Shown one piece after another: positions 27,030 to 36,314 of a stretch of 64,000 nucleotides of DNA. Within the stretch, counting starts at the first letter, position 1. Each line of letters starts with the position of its first letter. The notes under the pieces are model-generated. The model was not told the origin of the DNA, made no database searches, and saw only the letters and a program-made list of their open reading frames with translations. Source of the stretch: Cyanobacteria bacterium SIG31 (GTDB taxonomy: Bacteria > Cyanobacteriota > Vampirovibrionia > Gastranaerophilales > Gastranaerophilaceae); contig SUTX01000002.1 in the NCBI GenBank assembly GCA_015152465.1, positions 1-64,000 of the forward strand, written 5' to 3'. The position numbers and the translations under genes are program-made.

Positions 27030-28688
27030 ATGAACGATACTCTAAAAGAATCAATAAAACTTGTTCCAGAACAACCGGGGTGTTATCTATATTATGATAA
27101 AGCTGGCGAGATTATTTATGTAGGAAAAGCTAAAAACCTTAAACGACGGGTTTATAGCTATTTTCACAAACAACATGAAAGTGCAAAAACAACTGTTTTA
27201 GTTTCCCAAATTGATAAATTGGAATATATTATTACGGATTCGGAAGCAGAATCTTTGATTCTGGAATCTCATTTGATTAAGCAACACAAGCCAAAATATA
27301 ATATATTACTTAAAGATGATAAAAAATATCCGTACTTTTTGATTACAGATGAGGATTTTCCTAGAATTCAAGTTGTTCGCAAAAAGAATTTAAATCCAGA
27401 TAAAGGTAGATTTTATGGGCCATATACTGATTTAGGTGCTATGTATGCTACTTTGGATTTTTTAAAAAAACTTTTTCCGCTTAAACAATGTAAAACCCCA
27501 AAATTTTCAAATAGACCTTGTCTATATTACCACATTGGGAAGTGTCTTGCACCTTGTCAGGGTAAAGTTATTCCAGAAGAATATCAAAAATTGATTAAAC
27601 AAGTTGAATTGTTTTTAAGCGGTAAACAATCTGAATTACTAAAACAAATTCAGGCTCAAATGCAAAAATATGCAGAGGCTGAACAGTTTGAAAAAGCTGC
27701 AAAGATGCGTGATAGCTATTTAGATTTGCAAAAAACTCTCGAGCGTCAGAAAGTTGTTTACGAAAACACCAAGCTTAATGAAGATATTATAGCAGTGCTT
27801 TATGAAGATGGAATCCTTGCGATTGTGATAATGATGATTCGTGAGGGGCGTTTGATTGATAAAAAGGATTTTTCATATTTTGTTGACAATATTGATAAAA
27901 CAGAATATTTTGAAACTTTCTTCAGGGATTATTATACAAATTTAAAACTTGAATTTCCTGATAAAATTGTTTCAAAAGATTTGGCTGAAATTGGGCAAAA
28001 AGACTTGTATGAAGACTGGTTAAAAATACTTTCTGGGAAAAAGGTTCAAATAAATTATGCTTCAAGGGGTAAATATAGCGAGCTTTATGAGTTAGCTTTA
28101 AAAAATGCAACCAATCTTTTGGAAAATGCTAAACTAAAAAAAATGGCACAAATTAGAGATGATTTTAATGAGGTGGGTTCATATTTGGCAGAAAAATTAA
28201 AACTGCAAAACTTCCCTAATAGGATTGAGTGCTATGATATTTCTCATATACAAGGTACAAACACTGTTGCTTCAATGGTTGTATTTCAAAACGGATTGTC
28301 TAAAAAATCGGCTTATCGCAAATTTAAAATCAAATCAACAGAGGGCAAGCCTGACGACTTTATGTCCATGAAAGAAGTTTTAACTCGTCGCTTGAAAAAA
28401 TTAGGTCAGCCGAAATGGGAAAAACCAGATTTAATAATTATTGACGGTGGCAAAGGTCAATTATCAAGTGTTATGCAAATAGTTGACGAGTTTGGTATTG
28501 CCGATATTGATTTTGTCTCGCTAGCAAAGCGTGAAGAAGAAGTTTTCTTGCCTAATGAATCAAAGTCAATACTTCTACCAAGAGAAAGTAATGCCTTGTA
28601 TTTGATTCAGAGAATTCGTGACGAAGCGCACCGATTTGCAATCACTTATCATAGAGAATTAAGAAGCAAAACCCTCAAAAAATCGTGA
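27030..28688 (+). CDS. uvrC: Excinuclease ABC subunit C lacking the C-terminal HhH domain
   Basis: The product has 552 residues; usual UvrC is about 590-620. It makes both incisions beside a lesion. The N-terminal GIY-YIG nuclease has 'GCYLYYDKAGEIIYVGKAKN' (12-31). A UVR motif, 'EQFEKAAKMRDSYLDL', binds UvrB near residue 215. The RNase H-like nuclease has 'ECYDISHIQGTNTVASMVVF' and 'DLIIIDGGKGQL'. The protein stops at 'RSKTLKKS', where the tandem helix-hairpin-helix module would begin. No such sequence is found in other frames after the TGA stop. The ATG follows the uvrA stop directly, so the pair is co-translated. Confidence 0.95.
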   Translation: MNDTLKESIKLVPEQPGCYLYYDKAGEIIYVGKAKNLKRRVYSYFHKQHESAKTTVLVSQIDKLEYIITDSEAESLILESHLIKQHKPKYNILLKDDKKYPYFLITDEDFPRIQVVRKKNLNPDKGRFYGPYTDLGAMYATLDFLKKLFPLKQCKTPKFSNRPCLYYHIGKCLAPCQGKVIPEEYQKLIKQVELFLSGKQSELLKQIQAQMQKYAEAEQFEKAAKMRDSYLDLQKTLERQKVVYENTKLNEDIIAVLYEDGILAIVIMMIREGRLIDKKDFSYFVDNIDKTEYFETFFRDYYTNLKLEFPDKIVSKDLAEIGQKDLYEDWLKILSGKKVQINYASRGKYSELYELALKNATNLLENAKLKKMAQIRDDFNEVGSYLAEKLKLQNFPNRIECYDISHIQGTNTVASMVVFQNGLSKKSAYRKFKIKSTEGKPDDFMSMKEVLTRRLKKLGQPKWEKPDLIIIDGGKGQLSSVMQIVDEFGIADIDFVSLAKREEEVFLPNESKSILLPRESNALYLIQRIRDEAHRFAITYHRELRSKTLKKS

Positions 28689-28749
28689 TTTCTAAAAAAC
28701 AAATCGTGACAAAATGTTTAAAAAACTTAATATTCGACTTTGGTTTTTT

Positions 28750-28761
28750 TTCATGATATAA
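28750..28761 (+). promoter_or_regulatory. Extended -10 promoter of the pfl genes
   Basis: CATGATATAATG contains TGATATAAT about 65 bp before the pflB ATG. The same CATGATATAAT string sits before coaBC. Here a leader with AAAAAGGGA remains between promoter and ATG. Confidence 0.55.
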
Positions 28762-28822
28762 TGTTAAGACTGGAAAAATAGAAACAATTATCAGACTTGA
28801 ATATATAAAAAGGGAATAATAA

Positions 28823-30991
28823 ATGACTGAAATGAAGATAAATAGCAAATCTTCTACTTTTGATTTTGTCGGCGGGAAATGGCAAAACGAAATCAACGTA
28901 AGAGATTTTATACAAAAAAACTATACCCCATATTATGGCGATTCTCGCTTCTTGGCAGAGCCAACAGAAGCCACTTTAAAACTATGGGATGAATGCTGTG
29001 AATTATTTAAAAAAGAACGTGAAAACGGTGGAGTACTTGATTTAGACACAAGTGTTATATCTTCAATAACATCACACGGCGCTGGTTATATTGATAAAGA
29101 ATTAGAAACGATTGTAGGTCTTCAAACTGATGCCCCTCTAAAACGTTCTCTACAACCATTTGGTGGTATTAGAATGGCGGAGACTTCATGTTCATCTTAT
29201 GGTTATGAAGTTGATCCAGAGGTTTCAGAGATTTTTACCAAATATAGAAAAACTCATAATCAAGGAGTATTTGATGTCTACACGCCGGAAATGAAAGCAG
29301 CAAGACATTCTGCAATTATAACAGGGCTTCCTGATGCTTATGGACGTGGACGTATTATAGGTGACTACAGACGTGTAGCTCTTTATGGTATTGATAGATT
29401 AATCGAAGATAAAAAAGCTCAGTTTAAATCTCTTGAGGGTGAAATGACACCTGATAGAATCCAGTTAAGAGAAGAAATTACTGAGCAAATCAGGGCTCTT
29501 AAAGAAATGATAGAGCTTGGAAAAATATACGGTTTTGATATTTCAAGACCAGCAGAAAATGCTAAAGAAGCTATTCAGTGGTTGTATTTCGGATACTTAT
29601 CGGCTGTAAAAGAACAAAACGGCGCAGCAATGAGTATCGGAAGAACTTCTACTTTCTTAGATATTTATATCCAAAGAGATTTGAACAGAGGTTTGATTAC
29701 TGAATCTCAAGCACAAGAAATGATTGACCATTTTATTATGAAATTGAGATTAGTAAGATTTGCTAGAACTCCTGAATACAACGCACTTTTCTCAGGCGAT
29801 CCTACATGGGTTACTGAGTCAATTGGTGGTATGGGCGTTGACGGTAGACCTTTGGTTACTAAAAACTCTTTCAGATATCTAAGAACTTTGGAAAACTTAG
29901 GAACAGCTCCTGAACCAAACTTAACAGTTCTTTGGTCAACAAGATTGCCACAATGTTTCAAGGAATATTGTGCACAGATTTCTATTAAAACGTCATCAGT
30001 TCAATACGAAAACGATGATATGATGAGAGCTGTTCATGGTGATGATTATGCAATTGCATGTTGCGTATCATCTATGGTTGTTGGTAAAGAAATGCAATTC
30101 TTCGGGGCTCGTGCAAACTTAGCAAAATGTCTTCTTTACGCAATTAATGGTGGTGTGGATGAAAGATTAAAAGAGCAAATTGGCCCAAAATATGCACCTA
30201 TAACTTCTGAAATTTTGAATTATGATGAAGTTATGGATCGTTTTGAAGCGATGATGGAATGGTTGGCTGAATTGTATGTAAATACTTTAAATGTTATTCA
30301 TTACATGCACGATAAATATTGTTATGAACGTTCTCAAATGGCTCTTCATGATAGAGATGTTAAACGCTATTTTGCAACAGGTATTGCAGGGCTTTCTGTT
30401 GTTGCAGATTCACTTTCAGCAATTAAATATGCTCAAGTAAAAACAATTCGTGATGAGAACGGCATTGTTGTAGATTACGAAACAACTGGTGATTTCCCTA
30501 AATATGGTAATAATGATGATAGAGTTGATTCAATTGCGGTTGAATTAGTTTCTAAATTTATGAACATGATTAGAAAACACTATACTTATAGAAATTCAAT
30601 TCCTACAATGTCAATTTTGACAATTACATCAAATGTTGTTTATGGTAAGAAAACAGGAAACACTCCTGATGGTAGAAAAATGGGTATTCCTTTAGCTCCT
30701 GGTGCTAATCCAATGCACGGTAGAGATACTCATGGTGCTGTTGCTTCTCTTGCATCAGTAGCGAAGCTTCCTTTTGAAGACTGCCAAGACGGTATTTCTA
30801 ATACTTTCTCAATCATTCCAAACGCTTTAGGAAAAGACGATGTGTTTGTTGGCGATTTAGATTTAGACTTTGATATTGATTGTGGCTGTTGTGAGGGTAC
30901 TGTTACAGAAAGAAGTAGCACCTATATGACTCCATTAATCAAAAAATCTGAAAAAGCGTCTGAAAAAGTTGACACATTAAATAAGTTATAA
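28823..30991 (+). CDS. pflB: Pyruvate formate-lyase, large part lacking the glycyl-radical segment
   Basis: The product has 722 residues. It converts pyruvate and CoA to acetyl-CoA and formate without NAD+. The catalytic pair is Cys413-Cys414 ('[10 protein letters not shown]'), and the barrel motifs 'FGGIRMAE' and '[14 protein letters not shown]' are intact. After 'IPNALGKDD', ordinary PFL runs straight into its glycyl-radical domain. Here the chain instead has a new acidic, Cys-containing tail ('DIDCGCCEG') and ends at 'VDTLNKL'. The missing domain is the next gene, 13 bp on. This is therefore a two-part enzyme rather than a broken one: both parts have their own start, ribosome site and stop. 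pflA completes the operon. Confidence 0.95.
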   Translation: MTEMKINSKSSTFDFVGGKWQNEINVRDFIQKNYTPYYGDSRFLAEPTEATLKLWDECCELFKKERENGGVLDLDTSVISSITSHGAGYIDKELETIVGLQTDAPLKRSLQPFGGIRMAETSCSSYGYEVDPEVSEIFTKYRKTHNQGVFDVYTPEMKAARHSAIITGLPDAYGRGRIIGDYRRVALYGIDRLIEDKKAQFKSLEGEMTPDRIQLREEITEQIRALKEMIELGKIYGFDISRPAENAKEAIQWLYFGYLSAVKEQNGAAMSIGRTSTFLDIYIQRDLNRGLITESQAQEMIDHFIMKLRLVRFARTPEYNALFSGDPTWVTESIGGMGVDGRPLVTKNSFRYLRTLENLGTAPEPNLTVLWSTRLPQCFKEYCAQISIKTSSVQYENDDMMRAVHGDDYAIACCVSSMVVGKEMQFFGARANLAKCLLYAINGGVDERLKEQIGPKYAPITSEILNYDEVMDRFEAMMEWLAELYVNTLNVIHYMHDKYCYERSQMALHDRDVKRYFATGIAGLSVVADSLSAIKYAQVKTIRDENGIVVDYETTGDFPKYGNNDDRVDSIAVELVSKFMNMIRKHYTYRNSIPTMSILTITSNVVYGKKTGNTPDGRKMGIPLAPGANPMHGRDTHGAVASLASVAKLPFEDCQDGISNTFSIIPNALGKDDVFVGDLDLDFDIDCGCCEGTVTERSSTYMTPLIKKSEKASEKVDTLNKL

Positions 30992-31004
30992 GGATTTTGA
31001 AGAT

Positions 31005-31241
31005 ATGACAACGCAACAAGAAGAAAATTTAATAAATTTATTGGATGGATATGTAGAACAAGGCGGACATCATTTAAATGTTAATGTATTTAATAGAGAA
31101 ACATTACTTGATGCGCAAGCTCATCCAGAGAAATATCCTCAATTAACCGTAAGAGTTTCTGGCTATGCTGTAAACTTTATTAAGCTTACTAAGGAACAGC
31201 AAGATGATGTAATTTCAAGAACTTTTCACGGTTCAATGTAA
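31005..31241 (+). CDS. Stand-alone glycyl-radical domain of pyruvate formate-lyase
   Basis: The product has 78 residues. It corresponds to the last 65 or so residues of ordinary PFL: '[20 protein letters not shown]' (15-34), then '[15 protein letters not shown]' with the radical glycine at 53, and '[16 protein letters not shown]' at the end. Size and content resemble the autonomous radical cofactor GrcA/YfiD. In enterobacteria, though, GrcA repairs a complete PFL; here the large gene lacks this part. The start ATG has GGATTTTGAAG upstream. It should dock on the product of the preceding gene and be charged by PflA. Confidence 0.95.
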   Translation: MTTQQEENLINLLDGYVEQGGHHLNVNVFNRETLLDAQAHPEKYPQLTVRVSGYAVNFIKLTKEQQDDVISRTFHGSM

Positions 31242-31254
31242 AGTGTAATAATTT

Positions 31255-31998
31255 ATGTCGCAAATTTTAGGAAGAATCCATTCTATAGAGACATGTGGAA
31301 CGGTTGACGGTCCTGGCATTCGTTTTGTTATTTTCATGCAAGGTTGTCCTATGCGTTGTCAGTATTGTCATAATCCTGATAGTTGGGATTATGATAATGG
31401 CAAATTAATGTCTGTAGAAGAGATATTAAAGCAGTATGATGGTGTAAAAGAGTTTTGCAAAGGTGGAATCACTGTTACTGGTGGTGAGCCTTTAGTTCAA
31501 ATAGATTTTGTGATAGAGCTTTTTAAACGAGCTCAAGAAATGGGAATTCATACGGCTTTAGATACTTCAGGAGTGTTATTTAATCTTTCTGGTTTAGAAA
31601 AGATTGATGAGTTATTAGAATACACATCTTTAGTAATGCTTGATATCAAGCATATTGACGATGAAAAACACAAAAAATTAACAGGTCATTCAAATAAGAA
31701 TATCTTAGAGTTTGCAAAATATTTATCAGGAAAAAATATTCCAACTTGGATTCGACACGTTGTTGTTCCAGAGATTACTTATAAAGAAGAATATTTAGTT
31801 GCGTTAGGTGAATTTTTGGCAGAATTAAAAAATATAAAAGCTCTTGATGTTCTTCCGTATCACAACATGGCGAGGGGTAAATATAAAGAGCTTGGTATCA
31901 ATTATTCGCTTGACGGAATTGAGCCTTTGACAAAAGAAGAGGCGATAAATGCTAGAAATATAATTATTCGAGCAATGAAAGCAAAGAAGAAAAATTAA
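31255..31998 (+). CDS. pflA: Pyruvate formate-lyase activating enzyme (radical SAM)
   Basis: The product has 247 residues. It uses a 4Fe-4S cluster and S-adenosylmethionine to abstract hydrogen from the PFL glycine, creating the stable radical. The cluster motif is Cys31-Cys35-Cys38 in 'GCPMRCQYCHNP'. 'VTGGEPLVQIDF' and 'DTSGVLF' are the SAM-binding strands, and 'DVLPYHNMARGKYKELG' is the usual PflA C-terminal part. It begins 13 bp after the radical-domain gene, consistent with one operon. Confidence 0.97.
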   Translation: MSQILGRIHSIETCGTVDGPGIRFVIFMQGCPMRCQYCHNPDSWDYDNGKLMSVEEILKQYDGVKEFCKGGITVTGGEPLVQIDFVIELFKRAQEMGIHTALDTSGVLFNLSGLEKIDELLEYTSLVMLDIKHIDDEKHKKLTGHSNKNILEFAKYLSGKNIPTWIRHVVVPEITYKEEYLVALGEFLAELKNIKALDVLPYHNMARGKYKELGINYSLDGIEPLTKEEAINARNIIIRAMKAKKKN

Positions 31999-32064
31999 AA
32001 ATATCTGTAAGCTATTTTTTATTCCAATAAAACTTTTTGTGCTATTATATTTTTGTATTAGTTA

Positions 32065-32143
32065 GGGGGATCCACCCCAGAGGTAAATATATTTTAGCCT
32101 GTAAATGTCATTACTAGCTTGCATAAAATATTTACCTTAAAGG
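32065..32143 (+). promoter_or_regulatory. Structured 5' leader of thrS
   Basis: A GGGG/CCCC hairpin (32065-32078) is followed by a second stem, AGGTAAATAT (32081-32090) with ATATTTACCT (32128-32137). The second stem ends one or two bases before the ribosome site AAGGA (32139-32143). A likely -10 lies near 32044-32052. The geometry resembles translational operators of aminoacyl-tRNA synthetase genes. Binding by ThrRS is only a suggestion. Confidence 0.45.
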
Positions 32144-32158
32144 ATAGAAAGAGAAAAA

Positions 32159-33931
32159 ATGGAAAAGAACAACGAAACTTTGAGCGTGCTTAGGCACTCA
32201 TGCTCACACATTATGGCACAAGCTGTACAGAAATTATTCCCACAAGCAAAGTTAGCTATCGGGCCGTCTACTGACAGCGGATTTTACTACGACTTTGATT
32301 TGACCGATGGTTATGCATTTACGCAAGAAGACCTTGTTAAAATCGAAGAAGAAATGAAAAACATCATCAAACAAAATCTTACTTTTGAAAAATATTTTGT
32401 TGAAGATGTTGATGCAAAGATTGCAGAATTTAAAGCAGAAGGTGAAATCTACAAAGCAGAATTGTTGGAAGAACACAGAAATGACAATCCGACTCTTTAT
32501 TTGACAAAAGATAAAGACGGAAACGTTTTGTTCAACGACCTTTGTGCAGGGCCTCATATTCCAAACACTTCTTACATTAAAGGTAATGCGATTAAGCTTT
32601 TGAAAGTTGCAGGAGCTTATTGGCGTGGTAATGAAAAGAATAAAATGCTTCAAAGGATTTATGCAACTGCTTATTGGAATAAAGAAGATTTACAAGATTA
32701 TCTAACTTTCTTAGAAGAAGCTGAAAAACGTGATCACAGAAAACTTGGTACACAATTAGACTTGTTCTCAACTCGTGAAGAAGTAGGTGGTGGTTTAGTT
32801 TTATGGCATCCAAATTTAGCTGTTGTAAGAGAAGAAATTGAAAACTATTGGAGAACTGAACACCGCAAACGTGGTTATGTAATTGTTAATACTCCACAAA
32901 TTGCTAAATCAAAACTATGGGAAATTTCAGGTCATATGGATCACTACAAAGAAAACATGTTCTTTGTTCAAAAAGATGAAGATTCTGATGAACAATTTGT
33001 AGTAAAACCAATGAACTGTCCATTCCATATTGCAATATACCAAGCAAATAGATATTCTTACCGCTCATTGCCATTAAGAATGGCTGAATTAGGAACAGTT
33101 TATAGAAAAGAAAAATCAGGAGCTTTGGCTGGTTTAACTCGTGTTCAAGGCTTTACTCAAGATGATGCTCATATTTTCTGTACACCTGAACAATTGGTTG
33201 ATGAAATTAACCAAATCATTAACTTTGTAGCTGATACAATGGCTATTTTCAAAATGGATTTTGAAGTTGAATTATCAACTCGTCCTGAAAGCTATGTTGG
33301 CGAACTTAAAAATTGGGAAATTGCTGAAGCTGGACTTAAAGAAGCAATGGATAAACGTGGAATGGTATACGAAATTAACGAGGGTGACGGTGCATTCTAC
33401 GGTCCAAAAATTGATTTCAAGGTTAAAGATGCTTTAGGTAGAACTTGGCAATGTGCAACTATTCAATTAGATTTTAATTTGCCTGCTAGATTTGATATTA
33501 AATATCAAGACAAAGACGGTTCTATGAAGACTCCTATCATGCTTCACAGGGTTATCTTTGGTTCTATGGAGAGATTCCACGGCATCTTGATTGAACACTA
33601 TGCTGGTGCGTTCCCAACTTGGTTAGCTCCAACACAAGTTTCAATCGTTCCAATTTCAAATGAAAAACACCTTGATTTCGCTGAAGAAGTTTACAGAAAA
33701 ATGCGTGATGCTGGTATAAGAGTAAACTTAGATGATAGATCTGAATCAATGAATTACAAAATAAGAGAATCTTTACAAGGTAAAAAAGTTCCTTATGTTT
33801 GCGTAATTGGTGATAAAGAAATCGAAGCTAACTCTGTTGCTGTTCGTAAGCGTGGTGTAGGTCAAGTTGGAACAATTTCAGTAGATGAATTTGTTCAAAA
33901 TATCTTAAAAGAAATTAAAGAACGTTCTTAA
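32159..33931 (+). CDS. thrS: Threonyl-tRNA synthetase without TGS domain
   Basis: The product has 590 residues; enterobacterial ThrRS has about 640. It charges tRNA-Thr. The N-terminal TGS domain is absent. The protein opens with the editing domain, whose zinc-type motif 'HSCSH' (13-17) and 'DLCAGPHI' hydrolyse Ser-tRNA-Thr. The class II core has 'KPMNCPFHI' and 'RVQGFTQDDAHIFC', and the anticodon-binding domain ends 'GTISVDEFVQNILKEI'. Cyanobacterial ThrRS also lacks TGS, so this is a lineage trait rather than a truncation. The leader may provide feedback control. Confidence 0.97.
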   Translation: MEKNNETLSVLRHSCSHIMAQAVQKLFPQAKLAIGPSTDSGFYYDFDLTDGYAFTQEDLVKIEEEMKNIIKQNLTFEKYFVEDVDAKIAEFKAEGEIYKAELLEEHRNDNPTLYLTKDKDGNVLFNDLCAGPHIPNTSYIKGNAIKLLKVAGAYWRGNEKNKMLQRIYATAYWNKEDLQDYLTFLEEAEKRDHRKLGTQLDLFSTREEVGGGLVLWHPNLAVVREEIENYWRTEHRKRGYVIVNTPQIAKSKLWEISGHMDHYKENMFFVQKDEDSDEQFVVKPMNCPFHIAIYQANRYSYRSLPLRMAELGTVYRKEKSGALAGLTRVQGFTQDDAHIFCTPEQLVDEINQIINFVADTMAIFKMDFEVELSTRPESYVGELKNWEIAEAGLKEAMDKRGMVYEINEGDGAFYGPKIDFKVKDALGRTWQCATIQLDFNLPARFDIKYQDKDGSMKTPIMLHRVIFGSMERFHGILIEHYAGAFPTWLAPTQVSIVPISNEKHLDFAEEVYRKMRDAGIRVNLDDRSESMNYKIRESLQGKKVPYVCVIGDKEIEANSVAVRKRGVGQVGTISVDEFVQNILKEIKERS

Positions 33932-33948
33932 AATTTCATTTTAAATAG

Positions 33949-33984
33949 AACGGGCGGAGTGTTGATACACCCCGCCCGTTTTTA
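33949..33984 (+). terminator. Terminator of thrS
   Basis: Stem AACGGGCGG / CCGCCCGTT, extended by GTG/CAC, with a T run after it. It begins 17 bp after the stop. The same AACGGGC/GCCCGTT frame is used after the HD-GYP gene at 50012. Confidence 0.93.
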
Positions 33985-33989
33985 CTTGA

Positions 33990-34364
33990 TTTAACATAAT
34001 AAGTATTTTGTTAAATTAATTTTTTTTATCTTATTACTTGTACTTTTCTTTTTTCTTAGTCTTGAAGGCAAGAAAAAAGAAAAGTACCAAAAGAAAAAAG
34101 AAGCACGCTTTTTGTAATTAGTCTCGTCGATATTAATCGACTCGACGGAAGCTTTTAAAAAGCTTCTGTCAATTTTATCCACGCTATCTTTGATAGCGTG
34201 CGTAGGCGGTTAATACCGCCAAAGCCAACAATCAAAGCGTTTTTTTCTTTATTTTCTTTGGTACTTTCTTTTGTTTTCTTTTCTCGCAAAAAAAGAAACA
34301 AAAGAAAGTACATTAATAAAAATTGATTTTTAATTTAACAAAATATGTATTTTGTTAAATTAGA
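33990..34364. repeat. Fold-back (MITE-like) element of about 375 bp with nested hairpins
   Basis: The region between thrS and the TPR gene has no gene. Its two ends are near-copies of one palindrome: ATTTAACATAATAAGTATTTTGTTAAAT at 33989 and ATTTAACAAAATATGTATTTTGTTAAAT at 34333, each written in two halves here. Inside are matching hairpins of GTACTTTTC type (34040-34087, 18-bp perfect stem; 34261-34311, 16-bp perfect stem), so about 130 bp at each end form imperfect inverted repeats. The centre holds further hairpins at 34148-34166, 34180-34200 and 34205-34220. No transposase is encoded, so it would have to be mobilised in trans, if it moves at all. Confidence 0.7.
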
Positions 34365-34372
34365 ATACAATC

Positions 34373-36034
34373 CTAAGCAACGCTTGCTAAAAGCATATTA
34401 ATCTCAGCAACTAAATCCTCGTTTTTAGTTTTAACTGCGTTTACCATAGCTTTCTTAAGTAAAGATTTTGCTTTGTTTGGACTATTAAACTGTATCATTA
34501 GCTCAGCTGCAGCTTTGTAGTTTTCAGCAATTTCTTCAATAGCGTTTGTTTTTTCATAGTTTTTAACAGCTTCGGCATAATATTTTAACGCTTTATCATT
34601 TTTACGGAATTGAACACAAGCATCTGCAGTATTTGAAAGTACATAACCTTTCATATTGTTATCAGCTGTTTGTTCTACTAGTTTGCGAGCAACATCATAA
34701 TATTCGAATGCGTTTTCATCATACTTGTCAGTAAAAATATTTGCAACTTTTGTTAAAGAATCAGATTGCCCAATCAAATCGTCTGATTTTCCTGCGTAAG
34801 ATATAGATGTGATATAGTGCTCAAGCGCTGGACCAATTTGGTTTACATCGTCATAAATTTGTGCCATTGAGTAATGTGCTCTAGATTTTACATTTGTATC
34901 TGTTGTGTACTGCAAAGATTTGTTATAACTATTCAGTGCTTGTACAACAAAATCATTATCATCGTATATTTTACCAATTTCTAAGCAAATTCTTGATTGA
35001 GTTTCTGTATCTTTAAGTTCCCCTGCACGATTGAAAGCTTCTTTAAACATAGCCATCGCCTTTTGAGGATTGTTTGAGAAAGCCTGCTTTTTAGCTTCTA
35101 CAAATAAAGATTTCAATCTAGTATCTTGAGGAATAATTGTTATATTAGGCTTGTGAGAAATAATTTTTTCTGCTTCTATAAATTCTTCCTCTAAAGATTG
35201 AGGTATATAATCTTCAATTTCAGCAGTTTCTTCAGATTGAATTGCTATATTTTCTTCTGTTTTGTTCGTAACTTCTTCTGGTGCTTCTGGCTGAACTTGT
35301 GTTTCTTGTTGAGTATTTTTTGGCCCTTCATCAGGGAATTTAACCATAAAATTAGGATTAATTTCCTCTGAATTGTAATTGTAATTTATTCTTTGTAAGA
35401 ATAGTGCATCAAGCCAGTTTTGAACAACTTTTGAATCCTTATTTAAAGTTTCAGAAATATATTTATCAAGTAATGATGCTGCAAGTTTTAAGTTGCTCTG
35501 AATAAGGTTTACTTGAGGATTAGCTTCTCTTACCTGTTGTTCAACAATTTGTAGATATTTATTTACGTTTTCTTCTATCTCAGGAGGAGTCGAAATTGCC
35601 TTAATAGTATTTTTAAAATCTTTTAGAATTTGTGCAATGTTAACTTTATTATTTCTTGGGTTGTTAATAGGCTGAGCTTGTGCAGGGGTTGCAGGTTGCT
35701 GAATAGGCTGATAGCTAGATTGAATTGTTTGGTATTGTTGAGGGTTAGCTTGATTAATAGGATAGCTTGCCCTCATTGGAGGAGGTGTATGTACTGGATA
35801 AGCCTGTCTTTGTGGGTAAGCGTTTTTTGCAGGTGAATATATCGCTTGACGAGGCTGTGCCTGTGTTTGTTGAACTTCTTCTGCACGTCCACGAGCAACT
35901 GTTTGCTGAGGGTTTTGCTGTTGACCATTAGAATTATGACCGTCTTTATCGGCTCCCTCATTACCTGCATTATAATTGCCTGTTCCTCTTTGTGGATAAG
36001 GTCTTGGGCGTACTGTGTTCATTGTGTTAAACAA
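34373..36034 (-). CDS. TPR protein with a Pro/Gln-rich N-terminus
   Basis: The product has 553 residues if started at the TTG at 36034, which has GGAAGG 10 nt upstream. An ATG 12 bp inside is the alternative. Residues 1-130 are low-complexity (Pro, Gln, Asn, Tyr) with no signal peptide. A helical region follows ('LKDFKNTIKAISTPPEIEEN'), then an acidic stretch rich in Glu and Thr. About six TPR units span 315-553 ('ARAHYSMAQIYDDVNQIGPA', written here as 'AHYSMAQIYDDVNQIGPALE'). It is probably a cytoplasmic scaffold. The partners are unknown, and no recognised operon surrounds it. Confidence 0.8.
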   Translation of the reverse strand: MFNTMNTVRPRPYPQRGTGNYNAGNEGADKDGHNSNGQQQNPQQTVARGRAEEVQQTQAQPRQAIYSPAKNAYPQRQAYPVHTPPPMRASYPINQANPQQYQTIQSSYQPIQQPATPAQAQPINNPRNNKVNIAQILKDFKNTIKAISTPPEIEENVNKYLQIVEQQVREANPQVNLIQSNLKLAASLLDKYISETLNKDSKVVQNWLDALFLQRINYNYNSEEINPNFMVKFPDEGPKNTQQETQVQPEAPEEVTNKTEENIAIQSEETAEIEDYIPQSLEEEFIEAEKIISHKPNITIIPQDTRLKSLFVEAKKQAFSNNPQKAMAMFKEAFNRAGELKDTETQSRICLEIGKIYDDNDFVVQALNSYNKSLQYTTDTNVKSRAHYSMAQIYDDVNQIGPALEHYITSISYAGKSDDLIGQSDSLTKVANIFTDKYDENAFEYYDVARKLVEQTADNNMKGYVLSNTADACVQFRKNDKALKYYAEAVKNYEKTNAIEEIAENYKAAAELMIQFNSPNKAKSLLKKAMVNAVKTKNEDLVAEINMLLASVA

Positions 36035-36242
36035 AATTTACCGTCCTTCCTTAAGTTTTATCGGTATTTAAGGTGTATTTCTTCACTTTTTTTATTAAAA
36101 AATCATCTGTATGTATGATACTGATTTAATGATATTTGAAGAAAAGTACAGCATTAAGTTTTGTAAAAATTTATGTAAAATTAAAATTTAATTTAGTTGT
36201 AGCCACAAGTACGACTTGCTTTTATCTCTTAATAACCTTTAC

Positions 36243-36294
36243 TTTTCGCTATTTTCGTGGTCTAATTATTAGTGATAGGTAGATTTTCGCTATT
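36243..36294 (+). promoter_or_regulatory. Direct repeat TTTTCGCTATT upstream of ndk
   Basis: The 11-mer occurs at 36243-36253 and 36284-36294, 41 bp apart (about four helical turns), just before the ndk ribosome site. The 280 bp between the TPR gene and ndk otherwise show no gene. A regulator-binding role is a guess from spacing. Confidence 0.3.
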
Positions 36295-36314
36295 AATTTT
36301 GCATAGGAGAGATT

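Noticed and set aside
28675..28896. Minus-strand open frame before pflB
   Set aside because: It overlaps the pflB promoter, leader and first codons, and has no supporting motif or ribosome site.
30940..31010. Frameshift as the cause of the split pyruvate formate-lyase
   Set aside because: The large gene has a unique 45-residue tail with no PFL counterpart, and the small gene has its own ribosome site and unrelated first residues. Reading another frame does not join them.
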